Shown here piece by piece: positions 46,980 to 60,380 of a stretch of 64,000 nucleotides of DNA (within the stretch, counting starts at the first letter, position 1; each line of letters begins with the position of its first letter). The DNA is taken from contig NC_073352.2 of assembly GCF_027580225.2 (NCBI RefSeq), positions 32,034,501 through 32,098,500 of the forward strand, given 5' to 3'. Below the pieces are notes generated by a model, which was not told the DNA's origin, did no database searches, and worked only from the letters and a program-made list of their open reading frames with translations. Both the position numbers and the translations under genes were made by a program. This DNA comes from Misgurnus anguillicaudatus (lineage: Eukaryota > Chordata > Actinopteri > Cypriniformes > Cobitidae).

Positions 46980-49200
46980 TACATGTAAATATTGGCACGT
47001 AGATGTGTCAGGACTCTTATCAATCATGTGAAGTTTGGGACAAATCCGACATTGCATTATCATTGTAAACATGTTACTTCCTGTTACCAGCTGGTGGCGC
47101 TATGACCATAACTGACTATTGGCATCATAAGTGACTATCAGTGATGGGAGTAACGCGTTACAAAGTAACTGTAACTCCACTACTTTTAGCAGTAACGAGC
47201 ATGTAACGAAGTATTTTTTTAAATCAAGTAACGCAATTACAATTACTGAAATTTAAATGAGTTCGTTACTCGTGTGACTCTATTTTGTAAAAAATAGACA
47301 AGACATATCTGACGTCGCAGGACCGTAGTTGGCGGCGCAATGATTAATTACACTTCATCATAGCTGACAGTGCATATAGAATGAACATGAAAAATCTAAA
47401 CGGGACAACATACCTTTGTTTAAAAAAAGTCATAATCCATCCGTTCTCATGTTTGTAAATTATCTTCACCAAGCAATCGCAGTATGACATCAACTTGCAT
47501 TTGTAGTCCACAAAGGTAATAAATCTAAGAAATGTTCATATATTCTTAGATGTTTACATCGGCTTCATGGAAGAGAACGATCCGCGATTGTTGTTTCCAC
47601 TAAAATATTCACACTGCGCTGTACACCCGTGTTAAAACTCCATAGTATGTGTGAGCTTGCTTTTAGTTTTAGTTTCAGTCTCTCCGTATCTGAACAAACA
47701 ATCCACTCGCTCTGTTTCTGTCTAACAAAACAATCCACTCGCTCTGTGTCCGTCCGACCAAACAATCCACGTAGCCTACTCCGTTTTCTGATTAAATATC
47801 TTCCTTTAATCCTGTGTATCATTTAAATCCAACAGAAAACAAACAATATATGACCAAAGAGCGCAGTCCCTGTGTTCCAATGCAAGGGCTGCACCCTACT
47901 AAGCATGCGATAAAAGGTGAACACTCTGCCTTTCAAGGCGCTCAGAAGTTTGCGAAGAGAACTGAAATGAGACGGTCTAACCTTCGCAGGACCCATAGTT
48001 TGCCTCATCTGCTGCATGCGCAATCGCGCCTGTCAGCAGGACACAGCGGAGACTTTTCTAACTTATTAAAATAAATATGAAATCAGAAAAATTATAATTT
48101 ATTTTTGAAAATATGACATGTTGACACAATTGTCTCCAAGTTTTTAAAGAGACACTACACAATTTTAATACATTATATATTTTTGTAAACATGCAGAATA
48201 TTTGTCTAAATGGTCTAAATGATATACATAAATAAACTAAGTTTACATATTAAGATAATTTCTAACAAAAATATTCAAAGGTTGAATCTAAAGCAAAATA
48301 GGCTCCTACAGTATGTGATATATTAGAGTCTTACGTGTAAAATAGCCCATCCATATCATTTTATTGTTTGACTGTTCAGTACTGTTCATATTTACATTTA
48401 AAAAGCAGACATAAAAGTAACTTAAAAGTTACTTTTCTAAGTAACTAATTACTTTTGATATACAGTAACTGGTACAGTAATTCAGTTACTTTTAAAAGAA
48501 GTAACTAGTAACTGTAACTAATTACTAATTTTCAGTAACTTGCCCAACACTGGTGACTATTGACATGTAGATGTGTTCAGTCCAGGACTCTTATTAATCA
48601 TGTGAAGTTAGGGAAAGATCAGACATTGCATAATCAGTGTAAACATGTCACTTCCTGTTGCCAGCTAGTGGCGCTATAACCATAAGTGACTATTGAAATG
48701 TAGATGTGTTCAGTCCAGGACTCTTATTAATCATGTGAAGTTTGGGACAGATCGGACATTGCATAATCAGTGTAAACATGTCACTTCCTGTTGCCAGCTG
48801 GTGGCGCTATAACCATAAGTGACTATTGACATGTAGATGTGTTCAGTCCAGGACTCTTATTAATCATGTGAAGTTAGGGAAGGATCGGACATTGCATAAT
48901 CAGTGTAAACATGTCACTTCCTGTTGCCAGCTGGTGGCGCTATAACCATAAGTGACTATTGACATGTATATGTGTTCAGTCCAGGACTCTTATTAATCAT
49001 GTGAAGTTTGGGACAGATCAGACATTGGATAATCATTGTAAACATGTCACTTCCTGTTGCCAGCTGGTGGCGCTATAACCATAAGTGACTATTGACATGT
49101 AGATGTGTTCAGGTCAGGACTCTTAGCAATCATGTGAAGTTTGGGACAGATCGGACACTGTATGCCTGAGTTCCAGCAACCTGTTTCATAGCGAAACATC
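46980..49200. repeat. ~133-bp tandem repeat inside the first array unit
   Basis: The unit GTGACTATTGACATGTAGATG, AGTCCAGGACTCTTATTAATC, GACATTGCATAATCAGTGTAAA, ACTTCCTGTTGCCAGCTGGTG starts near 48553, 48687, 48819, 48952 and 49085, with one further divergent copy before the hAT insertion (46985-47138). Copies 2-5 are nearly identical. Confidence 0.85.
47139..48552. mobile_element. non-autonomous hAT element with exact 8-bp target duplication
   Basis: Starts CAGTGATGGGAGTAACGCG and ends AACTTGCCCAACACTG, flanked by GTGACTAT at 47131-47138 and 48553-48560. Subterminal AAGTAACTAATTACTTTT-type repeats are typical of this family. The interior has no transposase. It split one copy of the 133-bp repeat. 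Confidence 0.88.
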
Positions 49201-50185
49201 AAACTTTGGCTGGCCGAAATAGACACAAATTTTAATATAGAATCAAATCCTTCGCAATTTAGCATCACAAAGGCCTTAAGATGAGACTCGCCAAATATGA
49301 TGATGATCCAACGAAAACTGTAGGAGGAGTTAGTTAAAGTATGACTGCTGGAAATGAGAAAAACTGAGCCAAAATCTGAGAAATAATTCAAAATAGCTGA
49401 CTTCCTGTCTGATGTAGGGCGTTGCTCCAAGAGACTTTTTTGTAGGGCTTGTAATAATACATGAGCATACCGAAATTCGTACATGTAAGTTAAACACAGT
49501 CCAAGGGCTGCTTCATTCAATATTTGAAAGTGGCGCTAAAACATGTTCCTTCAGGTTGCCAGCTGGTGGCGCTATGGCTATAAATGAAAATTGTTATGTA
49601 GATGTGTTCAGGTCAGGACTCTTAGCAATCATGTGAAATTTGGGACAGATCGGACATTGTATGCATGAGTTCCAGCAACTTCCTGTTTCATTGGAAAACA
49701 TCAAACTTTGTCGGGCCAGAACCGACACAAATTTTTACGTAGAGTCAAATCCTTCGCAATTTAGCATCACAAAGGCCTTAAGATGACACTCACCAAATAT
49801 GAAGATGATCCGACGAAAACTGTAGGAGGAGTTAGTTAAAGTATGACGCCTGGAAATGACAAAAACTGCGCCCAAATCACAAAAATAACTCCGAATAGCT
49901 GACTTCCTGTTTGGTTTACGGCTTCGCTCCAAGAGACTTTTTTGTAGGTCTTGTCATGCTACAGACGCGTACCGAATTTCGTAATTGTACGTCAAACACA
50001 GTCCGAGGGCTGCTTCGTTGAAAATTTGTAGGTGGCGCTATAGAGCCATTTTCTCACGCCTAATTCTAAAGCCTACACCACATGTAAATTTTCATCACTC
50101 TTGACATCTGTGCAAAATTTCATGAGTTTTCGAGTATGTTTAGGCCCTCTAAAGTCCCGCTGAAGTCGGAGAAAAAGAAAAAAAA

Positions 50186-51604
50186 ATATAGCTGCAAGCA
50201 GCGATGGCGGGCCCTCGCACGTATTTTTACCGCTACACGGTGCCTCCGAGAAAACGATGCACGGTGGGCAAGTGCATCAAGTGGGTAAATATCTGTGGAG
50301 TATTTCATGTTGCTACTGACCTATTTAGGTACTGTAGGTAAAAGAAACCCCACATTTTGGACAAACGGGGGCGCTAGTGAGCCACTAAAATAGACATGCC
50401 TTTATCTGACCTTTTTGTCAACACTTAACAGTTGACAACTCTGATGTGTGTGCCAAATTTGAAGTTAATCTAAGCATGCCAAGAGGCTTAAATATGCCTG
50501 AAATTAAAGTAAAGTTTGAAGCGTTGCCATGGCAACAGCGTTCGAGATGTCAAAAATCCCTTCACATTTTATCATCTCCAAAGTCTCAGCATCATGTTGA
50601 CCACTTTTGGTGTCAATCGCATGAATATCCTAGAAGGAGTATTTAAAAGAACATTGGATGGAACTCGCAATTTATCATCTACAATGTCTCAGCATCATGT
50701 TGACCACTTTTGGTGTCAATCGCATGAAAATCCTAGGAGGAGTATTGAAAAGTTCAATGCATGCAACTGAAGGGCTTAAATATGCCTTAAAAACGAAAGT
50801 AAAGTTTGACGCGTTGTCATGGGAACAACGTTCGAAATATCAAAAATCCCTTCGCAATTTATCGTCTACTATGTCTTGGCATCATGTTGACCACTTTTGG
50901 TGTCAATCGCATAAACATTCTAGGAGGAGTATTTAAAAGAACATCACATGGAACTGTCAAAAAAATCAACCTTTGTGACTGCAACACTTCCTGGCGCCTG
51001 GTGGTGGCGCTATACCCGAGACTTACAATAGGCACATCGATGCGATCGGAATCTTCAGACGAACAAATACCCCGCGTGTCATCACAATAAGACATTTTTT
51101 GCCTTAGATATTAGACACTTCCTGTTTCTCTGATTTCGCCATGACTTTGCCGCTTCGCCATGGCAACACCGTTCGAGATATCAAAAATCCCTTCTCAATT
51201 TAGCAAGTCCAATGTCTTGACATCATGATCACCACGTTTGGTGTCATTTGCTTGAATCCCCTAGGAGGAGTATTCAAAAGTTCACCGCATGCATTTTTTA
51301 AACAATCCAAAATGGCGGACTTCCTGTTGGGCGGAGCTAAAATGTTAGAGGGCGAAAGTTGTTCGGGTCGATGAGATCTATATGTGTACCAACTTTCGTA
51401 AATGTGCGTACATGTTTGCCCGATCTGCGCACTACTGTTTGTTTTTGCATTACAGGGGGCGCTACAGAGCCCCCGTGCCACGCCCGTGTTCCAGCCTTTG
51501 TCTGTTCGCAATGACGGACGACTCTAACGTCTGTGCCAAATTTCAAGAGTTTTCGAGTATGTTAAGGCACCCAAAATGCCCAAAAGTGTTAAAAAAAATA
51601 AAAA
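50186..51604. repeat. array unit B1
   Basis: Begins ATAGCTGCAAGCAGCGATGG and ends in an A-rich joint (GTGTTAAAAAAAATAAAAAT). Internally the ~170-bp subunit (AAAGTTTGACGCGTTG.., ATCAAAAATCCCTTCGCAAT, CACTTTTGGTGTCAATCGCA, AGGAGGAGTATTTAAAAG) recurs several times. Confidence 0.8.
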
Positions 51605-54315
51605 TAAATATAGCTGCAAGCAGCGATGGCGGGCCCTCGCACGTTTGTTTACCGCTACACGGTGCCTCCGAGAAAACGATGCACGGTGGGCAAGTGCATC
51701 AAGTGGGTAAATATCATGCTGCTACTGACCCATTTAGGTACTGTAGGTAAAAGAAACCCCACATTTTAGACAAACGGGGGCGCTAGTGAGCCACTAAATA
51801 GACACGCCTTTATCTGACGTTTTTGTCAACACTTAACAGCCGACAAATCTGATGTGTGTGCCAAATTTAAAGTTAATCTAAGCACACCAAGAGCCTTAAA
51901 TATGCCTGACATAAAAGTAAAGTTTGACACGTTGCCATGGGAACAGCGTTAGAGATGTCAAAAATTCCTTCGCAATTTAGCGTCTACAATGTCTCAGCAT
52001 CATGTTGACAACTTCTGGTGTGAATTGCATTATTTCCCTAGAAGGAGTATTAAAAAGAACATTGCATGCGACTGTCAGGCTTAAATAAGCCTTTAAAATG
52101 AAAGTAAAAAGTTTGACGCGTTGCCATGGGAACAGCGTTTGAGATATCAAAAATCCCTTCGCAATTTATCATCTCCAATGTCTCGGCATCATGTTGACCA
52201 CGTTTGGTGTCAATCGCATGAATATCCTAGAAGGAGTATTGAAAAGTTCACTGCATGGGCTTAAATATGCCTTTAAAATGAAAGTAAAGTTTGAAGCGTT
52301 GTCATGGGAACAACGTTCGAGATATCAAAAATCCATTCGCAATTTATCATCTACTATGTCTTGGCATCATGTTGACCACTTTTGGTGTCAATCGCATAAA
52401 CATTCTAGGAGGAGTATTTAAAAGAACATCACATGGAACTGTCAAAAAAATCAACCGTTGTGACTGCAACACTTCCTGGCGCCTGGTGGTGGCGCTATAC
52501 CCGAGACTTACAATAGGCACATTGATGCGATCGGAATCTTCAGACGAACAAACACTCCACGTGTCATCACAATAAGATATTTTTTGCCTTAGATATGAGA
52601 CACTTTCTGCTTCTCTGATTTCGCCATGACTTTGCCGCTTCGCCATTGCAACACCGTTCGAGATATCAAAAATCCCTTCGCAATTTAGCAAGTACAATGT
52701 CTCGACATCATGATCACCACGTTTGGTGTCATTTGCTTGAATCCCCTAGGAGGAGTATTCAAAAGTTCACCGCATGCATTTTTTAAACAATCCAAAATGG
52801 CCGACTTCCTGTGGGGCGGAGCTAATAGGTTTGATTGTGAAAGTTGTTCGGGTCGATGAGATCTATATACGTACTAACTTTCGTACATGTGCGTACATGT
52901 TTGCCCGATTTGTGCACCAATATTTTTTTTGCATTACAGGGGGCGCTACAGAGCCCTACTGCCACACCCGTGTTCCAGCGTTTGCCCAGTCCTAATGGCC
53001 GACGACTTTGAGGTCTGTGCCAAATTTCCGGTGTTTTCGAGCATGTTAAGGCACCCAAAGTGCATGCCAAGTGCTTAAATATCCCTGAAAATGAAAGTAA
53101 AGTTTGACGTGTTGCCATGGGAGCAGCATTCGAGATATCAAAAATCCCTTCGCAATTTATCATCTACAATGTCTCAGCATCATGTTGACCACTTTTGGTG
53201 TCAATCGCATGAAAATCCTAGGAGGAGTATTTAAAAGTACACCGCATGCAACTGTCAAAAAATCCACCTTTTGTGACTGCCACACTTCCTGGTGCCTGTT
53301 GGTGGCGCTATACCCGAGACTCACAATAGGCACATCGATGCGATCGGAATCCTTGGCCGAACATACACACTGCGTTTCATCCCAATAAGACATTTTTTGC
53401 CTTAGATATTAGACACTTCCTGTTTCTCTGAATTCGCCATGAATTTGTCGCCTCGCCATGGCAACACCGTTCGAGATATCAAAAATCCCTTCGCAATTTA
53501 GCAAGTCCAATGTCTCAGCATCATGTTCACCACGTTTGGTGTCAATCGCATGAATCCCCTAAAAGAAGTATTTAAAAGTTCATGATTAACACACTTCCTG
53601 CTGCCTGGTGGTGGCGCTATACCTGAGACTCACAATAAGCACATCGATGCGATCGGAATCTTCAGACGAACAAATGCCTCGCTTGGCATCACAATAAGAC
53701 ATTTTTTGCCTTAGATATTAGACACTTCCTGTTTCTCTAATTTCGCCACAAATTTGTCGCCTCGCCATGGCAGAACCGTTCGAGATATCAAAAATCCCTT
53801 CGCAATTTAGCAAGTCCAATGTCTCGACATCATGATCACCACATTTGGTGTCATTCGCATGAATCCCCTAGAAGGAGTATTTAAAAGTTCACCGCATGCA
53901 TTTTTTAAACGATGCAAAATATCCGACTTCCTGTTGGGCGGAGCTTAAATGTTAGAGGGTGAAAGTTGTTCGGGTTGATGAGATCTATAAGCGTACCAAT
54001 TCTCGTACATGTGCGTAAATTTTTGCCCGATCTGTGCATCAATGGTTTCTTCTGCATTACAGGGGGCGCTACAGAGCCCCTGTGCCACGCCCGTTGTCCA
54101 GCCTTTCGTTTTCTGCAATGACGGACGACTCTGACGTCTGTGCCAAATTTCAAGAGTTTTCGAGTATGTTAAGGCACCCAAAATCCCCAAAAGTGTTAAA
54201 AAAAATAAAAAAAAAAAAAAAAAAAAAAAAAATAATAAATTTGAGCAAAAACAATAGGGCTTCGCACCTTTCGGTGCAGGCCATTGTGGCCTGCTCCTCG
54301 GTGCTTGGGCCCTAA
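51605..54315. repeat. array unit B2, with poly(A) and complete tail
   Basis: Starts ATAGCTGCAAGCAGCG and ends CTCGGTGCTTGGGCCCTAA after a ~30-base A run at 54205. It contains at least six copies of the ~170-bp subunit. The first ~1.2 kb is nearly identical to 55513-56710. Confidence 0.8.
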
Positions 54316-55512
54316 TTAAAGCTGCAAGCAGCGATGGAAGGGCCCTCGCACGCATATGCACCGCTACCCTATGGCATTAGTAAAGCAGTAAACCAGGGGG
54401 GTATAAATTAAAGTGGGTAAATACAGCTGGATATTCAAAGGGAAACTGGTGTGCCACACCGCCTGTGTGCAGCAGGTGGCGCTATGATGGTACCTGATTA
54501 TTGTTATATTGACGTGTTCAGGACGGGACCCTTATGAAACGTGTGAAGTCTGAAGCAGATCGGATAATGTATGCCTGAATTACAACAGCTTCCTGTTTCA
54601 TGTCAAAACATCTCACTTTGCCAGGCCGCCACGGACACGCACTTCAACGAAAAGTCAAGATCTTCGCAATTTATCACGGCAAAGGGCTTAACATCAGTCT
54701 GACCAAATATGATGATGATTTGATTAAATCTCTAAGAGTAGTAAATCACAGCGTAAAACATGGCATTTCCTGCTACCTCTAGGTGGCGCTAGGACTGAAG
54801 CTGAATATTGGCATTGAAATGTGTTCAGGCCGAGACTCTTATCAAACATGTGAAGTGTGGGGCAGATTGAACATTGAAAGCCTGAGTTAGAACAGCTTCC
54901 TGTGTCATGGCAAAAACGCCAAAATTTGTTAGGCCGCCACGGACACACACACCCTCCAACAAAAAGTCAAAAGCTCCACAATTTAACATCGCAAAGGCCT
55001 TTAGATGACACAGACCAAATATGATGATGATCAGATTAAATCTCTAGGAGGAGTTTGTTAAAGTACGAAGGCTGGAAATGACAAAATTTGCACAGAAATC
55101 ACAGCGAAAAATCAAAATGGCCGACTTCCTGTGGGGTTTAGAGCTTCGCTCCAAGAGACTTTTTTGTAGGTCTTGGGGTGATACATGATCCTACCAAATT
55201 TCGTATCTGTACGTTTTTCGTAGTGGGGGGGCTGTTCTTTTGAAATTTTGCAGGTGGCGCTATCGAGCCATTTTTATACGCCCACTTCTGACACCTATAC
55301 TACATGTAAATTTTCGCCACTTCTGACGCGTGTGCAAATTTTCATGAGTTTTCGGGTATGTTTAGGCCCTCAAAAATGCAATCCATTTCGGAGAAGAAGA
55401 AGAAGAAGAAGAAGAAGAAGAAGAAAAATAATAATAAACGGAGCAAAAACAATAGGGCTTTGCACCCACGGTGCAGGCCATTCTGGCCTGCTCCTCGGTG
55501 CTCGGGCCCTAA
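54316..55512. repeat. array unit A1 with (GAA)n and tail
   Basis: Head AAAGCTGCAAGCAGCGATGG, body with GGCCGCCACGGACACGC and CTAGGTGGCGCTA, then (GAA)n at 55391-55426, AATAATAATAAACGGAGC, and tail GTGCTCGGGCCCTAA. Confidence 0.8.
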
Positions 55513-57020
55513 ATATAGCTGCAAGCAGCGATGGCGGGCCCTCGCACGTTTGTTTACCGCTACACGGTGCCTCCGAGAAAACGATGCACGGTGGGCAAGT
55601 GCATCAAGTGGGTAAATATCATGCTGCTACTGACCCATTTAGGTACTGTAGGTAAAAGAAACCCCACATTTTAGACAAACGGGGGCGCTAGTGAGCCACT
55701 AAATAGACACGCCTTTATCTGACGTTTTTGTCAACACTTAACAGCCGACAAATCTGATGTGTGTGCCAAATTTAAAGTTAATCTAAGCACACCAAGAGCC
55801 TTAAATATGCCTGACATAAAAGTAAAGTTTGACACGTTGCCATGGGAACAGCGTTAGAGATGTCAAAAATTCCTTCGCAATTTAGCGTCTACAATGTCTC
55901 AGCATCATGTTGACAACTTCTGGTGTGAATTGCATTATTTCCCTAGAAGGAGTATTAAAAAGAACATTGCATGCGACTGTCAGGCTTAAATAAGCCTTTA
56001 AAATGAAAGTAAAAAGTTTGATGCGTTGCCATGGGAACAGCGTTTGAGATATCAAAAATCCCTTCACTTTTTTATCATCTCCAATGTCTCGGCATCATGT
56101 TGACCACGTTTGGTGTCAATCGCATGAATATCCTAGAAGGAGTATTGAAAATTTCACTGCATGGGCTTAAATATGCCTTTAAAATGAAAGTAAAGTTTGA
56201 CGCGTTGTCATGGGAACAACGTTTGAGATATCAAAAATCCCTTCGCAATTTATCATCTACTATGTCTTGGCATCATGTTGACCACTTTTGGTGTCAATCG
56301 CATAAACATTCTAGGACGAGTATTTAAAAGAACATCACATGGAACTGTCAAAAAAATCAACCTTTGTGACTGCAACACTTCCTGGCGCCTGGTGGTGGCG
56401 CTATACCCGAGACTTACAATAGGCACATCGATGCGATCGGAATCTTCAGACGAACAAACACCCCGCGTGTCATCACTATAAGACATTTTTTGCCTTAGAT
56501 ATTAGACACTTCCTGTTTCTCTGATTTCGCCATGACTTTGCCGCTTCGCCATGGCAACACCGTTCGAGATATCAAAAATCCCTTCGCAATTTAGCAAGTC
56601 CAATGTCTTGACATCATGATCACCACATTTGGTGTCATTTGCATGAATCCCCTAGGAGGAGTATTCAAAAGTTCACCGCATGCATTTTTTAAACAATCCA
56701 AAATGGCGGACTTCCTGTTGGGCGGAGCTAAAATGTTAGAGGGCGAAAGTTGTTCGGGTCGATGAGATCTATATGTGTACCAACTTTCGTAAATATGCGT
56801 ACATGTTTGCCCGATCTGTGCACTCCTGTTTGTTTTTGCATTACAGGGGGCGCTACAGAGCCCCCGTGCCACGCCCGTGTTCCAGCCTTTGGCTTTCGGC
56901 GATCACGGACGACTCTGATGTCTGTGCCAAATTTCAAGAGTTTTCGAGTATGTTAAGGCCCCCAAAATGTCCAAAAGTGTTGAAAAAAAAAAAAAAAAAA
57001 AAAATAAAAATAAAAAGAAT
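55513..57020. repeat. array unit B3
   Basis: Head ATAGCTGCAAGCAGCGATGG, collinear with 51605 onward at a constant offset of 3907 bp over at least 1.1 kb. The end (about 56700-57000) matches unit B1 better. It closes in a ~20-base A run. Confidence 0.8.
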
Positions 57021-58915
57021 TAAAACTGCAAGCAGTGATGGAAGGGCCCTCGCACGCATGTGCACCGCCACTCTATGGCCTTAGTAAAGCAATGAACCAG
57101 GGGGATTGAAATTTCAGTGGGTAAATATAGGCGGATATTCAAAGGAACGTTGAAGTGCCACACCTCCTTTGTGCAGCAGGTGGCGCTATGATTGTATTTG
57201 ATTGTTGTAACATTGATGTGTTGAGGCCAGGACCCTTGTCAAACGTATGATGTCTGTGACAGGTCGGACATTGCATGCCTGAGTTACAACAGCTTTCTCA
57301 TGGAGAAACATCACTCTTTGCGAGGCCGCCACGGACACGCCCTTCAACGAAAAGTCAAGATCTTCGCAATTTATCATCGCAAAGGGCTTAAGATCAGTCT
57401 CACCTGATATGATAATGATTTGATTAAATCTCTGAGAACAGTGAATCACAGCGTAAAACAAGGCATTTCCTGCTACCTCTAGGTGGCGCTAGGACTGAAG
57501 CTGAATATTGGCATTGAAATGTGTTCAGGCCAAGACTCTTATCAAACATGTGAAGTGTGGGGCAGATTGGACATTGTATGCCTTAGTTATAACAACTTCC
57601 TGTTTCATGGCGAAAACGCTGAAATTTGTCAGGCCGCCACGGACACACCTTCCAACGAAAAGTCAAAAGCTCCGCAATTTAACATCGCAAAGGCCTTTAG
57701 ATGAGATTGACCAAATATGATGACGATCTGACAAAATCTCTAGGAGGAGTTCGTTAAAGTACGAAGCCTGGAAATGACAAATTTTGCACAGAAATCACAG
57801 CAAAAATTCAAAATGGCTGACTTCCTGTGAGGTTTAGAGCTTCACTCCAAGAGACTTTTTTGTAGGTCTTGGGGTGATATATGACCCTACCAAATTTCGT
57901 TTCTGTAGGATTTTCGTAGCGGCGGGGCTGTTCTCTTGAAATTTTGCAGGTGGCGCTATCGAGCCATTTCTGCACGCCCACTTCTGGCGCCTATGACACA
58001 TGTAAATTGTTGCCCTTCTGACGTGTGTGCAACGTTTTATGACTTTTTGAGGTTGTTTAGCCTGTCAAAATGCGATTCAATTAGCGATACTTTGCCAGGC
58101 CGCCACGGACACGCCCTTTAATGAAAAGTCAAGGTCGTTGCTTTTTATCATCACACAAGGTCTTGAGATTACACTGGTGAAATATGATGTTGATATGGTT
58201 AAATACCTAAGAGCAGTAAGTCACAGCGTCAAACATGGTATTTCCTGCTGCCTCTAGGTGGCGCTATGAGTGTTACTGAATTATGCCATGTTGATGTGTT
58301 CAGGCCTGGACCCTTATCAAACGTGTGAAGTCAGGGGCAGATCGGACAATGTATGCCTGAATTACATCAGCTTCCTGTTTCATGGCGAAACATTACATTT
58401 TGCCAGGCCGCCACGGACACGCCCTCCAATGAAAAGTCAAAAGCTCCGCAATTTAGCATCGCAAAGGCCTTTAGATGATACTGACCAAATATGATGATGA
58501 TCGGATCAAATCTCTAGGAGGAGTTCGTTAAAGTACGACGCTTGGAAATGTCAAAAAATGACAGAGAAAATTCAAAATGGCTGACTTCCTGTGGGGTTTA
58601 GAGCTTAGCTCCAAGAGACTTTTTTGTAGGTCTTGGAGTAATAGATGATCCTACCAAATTTTGTATCTGTAAGTTTTTCGTAGTGGGGGGGCTGTTCTCT
58701 TGAAGTTTTGCAGGTGGCGCTATCGAGCCATTTTTACACGCCCACTTCTGACGCCTATACTACATGTAAATTTTCGCCACTTCTGACGCGTGTGCAAATT
58801 TTCATGAGTTTTCGGGTATGTTTAGGCCCTCAAAAATGCGATCCATTTCGGAGAAGAAGAAGAAGAAGAAGAAGAAGAAGAAGAAGAAGAAGAAGAAGAA
58901 GAAAAATAATAATAA
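57021..58915. repeat. array unit A2 with (GAA)n
   Basis: Head AAACTGCAAGCAGTGATGG, type-A body duplicated once (GGCCGCCACGGACACGCCCT near 57323 and again near 58101 and 58409), and a (GAA)n tract at 58853-58903 leading to AATAATAATAATTAAAG. Confidence 0.8.
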
Positions 58916-60380
58916 TTAAAGCTGCAAGCAGCGATGGAAGGGCCCTCGCACGCATGTGCACCGCTACCCTATGGCATTAGTAAAGCAGTGAACCAGGGGG
59001 ATATGAATTAAAGTGGGTAAATATAGGTGGATATTCAAAGAAATATGTATGTGCCACACCGCCTGTGTGCAGCAAGTGGCGCTATGATGGTACCTGATTA
59101 TTGTTATATTGACGTGTTCAGGCCGGGACCCTTATCAAACGTGTGAAGTCTGGAGCAGATCGGATAATGTATGCCTGACTTACAACAGCTTCCTGTTTCA
59201 TGTCAAAACATCACACTGTGCCAGGCCGCCACGTACACGCCCTTCAACGAAAAGTCAAGATCTTCGCTATTTATCACCGCAAAGGGCTTAACATCAGTCT
59301 GATCAAATATGATGATGATTTGATGAAATCTCTAAGAGCAGTAAATCACAGCATAAAACATGGCATTTCCTGCTGCCTCTAGGTGGCGCTATGACTGAAG
59401 CTGAATATTGGCATAAAAATGTGTTCAGGTCAAGACCCTTATCAAACATGTGAAGCAAGGGGCAGATTTGACATCGTATGCCTTAGTTATAACAACTTCC
59501 TGTTTCATGGCGAAAATGCCGAACTTTGTCAGGCCGCCACGGACACACCCTCCAACGAAAACTCAAGATCTTCGCAATTTAGCATCGCAAAGGCCTTTAG
59601 ATGAGACTGACCAAATATGATAATGATCGGATTAAATCGCTAGGAGGAGTTCGTTAAAGTACGACGCTTGGAAATGTCAAAAAATGACAGAGAAAATTCA
59701 AAATGGCCGACTTCGTGTGAGGTTTAGAGCTTAGCTCCAAGAGACTTTTTTGTAGGTCTTGGGGTGCTAGATGATCCTACCAAATTTCGTATCTCTACAT
59801 TTTTCGTAGTGGGGGGGCTGTTCTCTTGAAATTTTGCAGGTGGCGCTATCGAGCCATTTCTACACTCCCACTTCTGACGCCTATACTACATGTAAATTTT
59901 CGCCACTTCTGACGCGTGTGCAAATTTTCATGAGTTTTCGGGTATGTTTAGGCCCTCAAAAATGCGATCCATTTCGGAGAAGAAGAAGAAGAAGAAGAAG
60001 AAGAAGAAGAAGAAGAAGAAAAATAATAATAATAATAAACGGAGCAAAAACAATAGGGTCCTCACACCCTGGTGTGCTCGGGCCCTAATAATAAACGGAG
60101 CAAAAACAATAGGGTCCTCACACTTGTGTGCTCGGGCCCTAATAATCCGAGCAAAAACAATAGGGCTTCGCACCTTTCGGTGCAGGCCATTCTGGCCTGC
60201 TCCTCGGTGCTCGGGCCCTAAAAAAAAAAAAAAAAAATAATAAATCCTAAGAAAAACAAAAGGGCTTAGCACCTTTCGGTTCAGGCCATTATGGACTGCT
60301 CCTCGGTGCTCGGGCCCTAATAATAATAACTCCTTGAAGAACAATAGGGTCCTCACACCCCGGTGTGCTCGGGCCCTAAA
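58916..60380. repeat. array unit A3 with (GAA)n and a ladder of five tails
   Basis: Head AAAGCTGCAAGCAGCGATGG, type-A body, (GAA)n at 59978-60020, then five successive tail segments each made of AGCAAAAACAATAGGG.. (or a variant) and GTGCTCGGGCCCTAA, separated by AATAAT or poly(A). Confidence 0.85.

Larger units (their letters stand above)
46720..60380. repeat. head-to-tail array of GCTGCAAGCAGCGATG-family repeats
   Basis: Unit heads CTGCAAGCAG(C/T)GATGG followed by GGGCCCTCGCAC occur near 46724, 50189, 51610, 54320, 55518, 57026 and 58920. Unit tails GTGCTCGGGCCCTAA (or GTGCTTGGGCCCTAA) occur near 54300, 55497, 60068, 60130, 60208, 60307 and 60364. All are in the same orientation. Between head and tail run many blocks with GGTGGCGCTAT, ACTTCCTGT, AAATCCCTTCGCAATTTA and CAAGAGACTTTTTTGTAGG. 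Joints are poly(A), (GAA)n or (AAT)n tracts. All open frames inside recur with the units and I regard none as a gene. Confidence 0.85.

Noticed and set aside
46980..49200. Regularly spaced repeats resembling a CRISPR array
   Set aside because: Units are 133 bp without distinct spacers, and the genome is vertebrate.
50446..57084. Recurring frames such as MLTTFGVNRMNIL
   Set aside because: They appear in every type-B subunit in changing frames with no consistent start or stop; no protein family is recognisable, so they are not called genes.
54034..60356. Frames with poly-Arg, poly-Lys or poly-Phe
   Set aside because: Translations of (GAA)n and poly(A) joints in the array.
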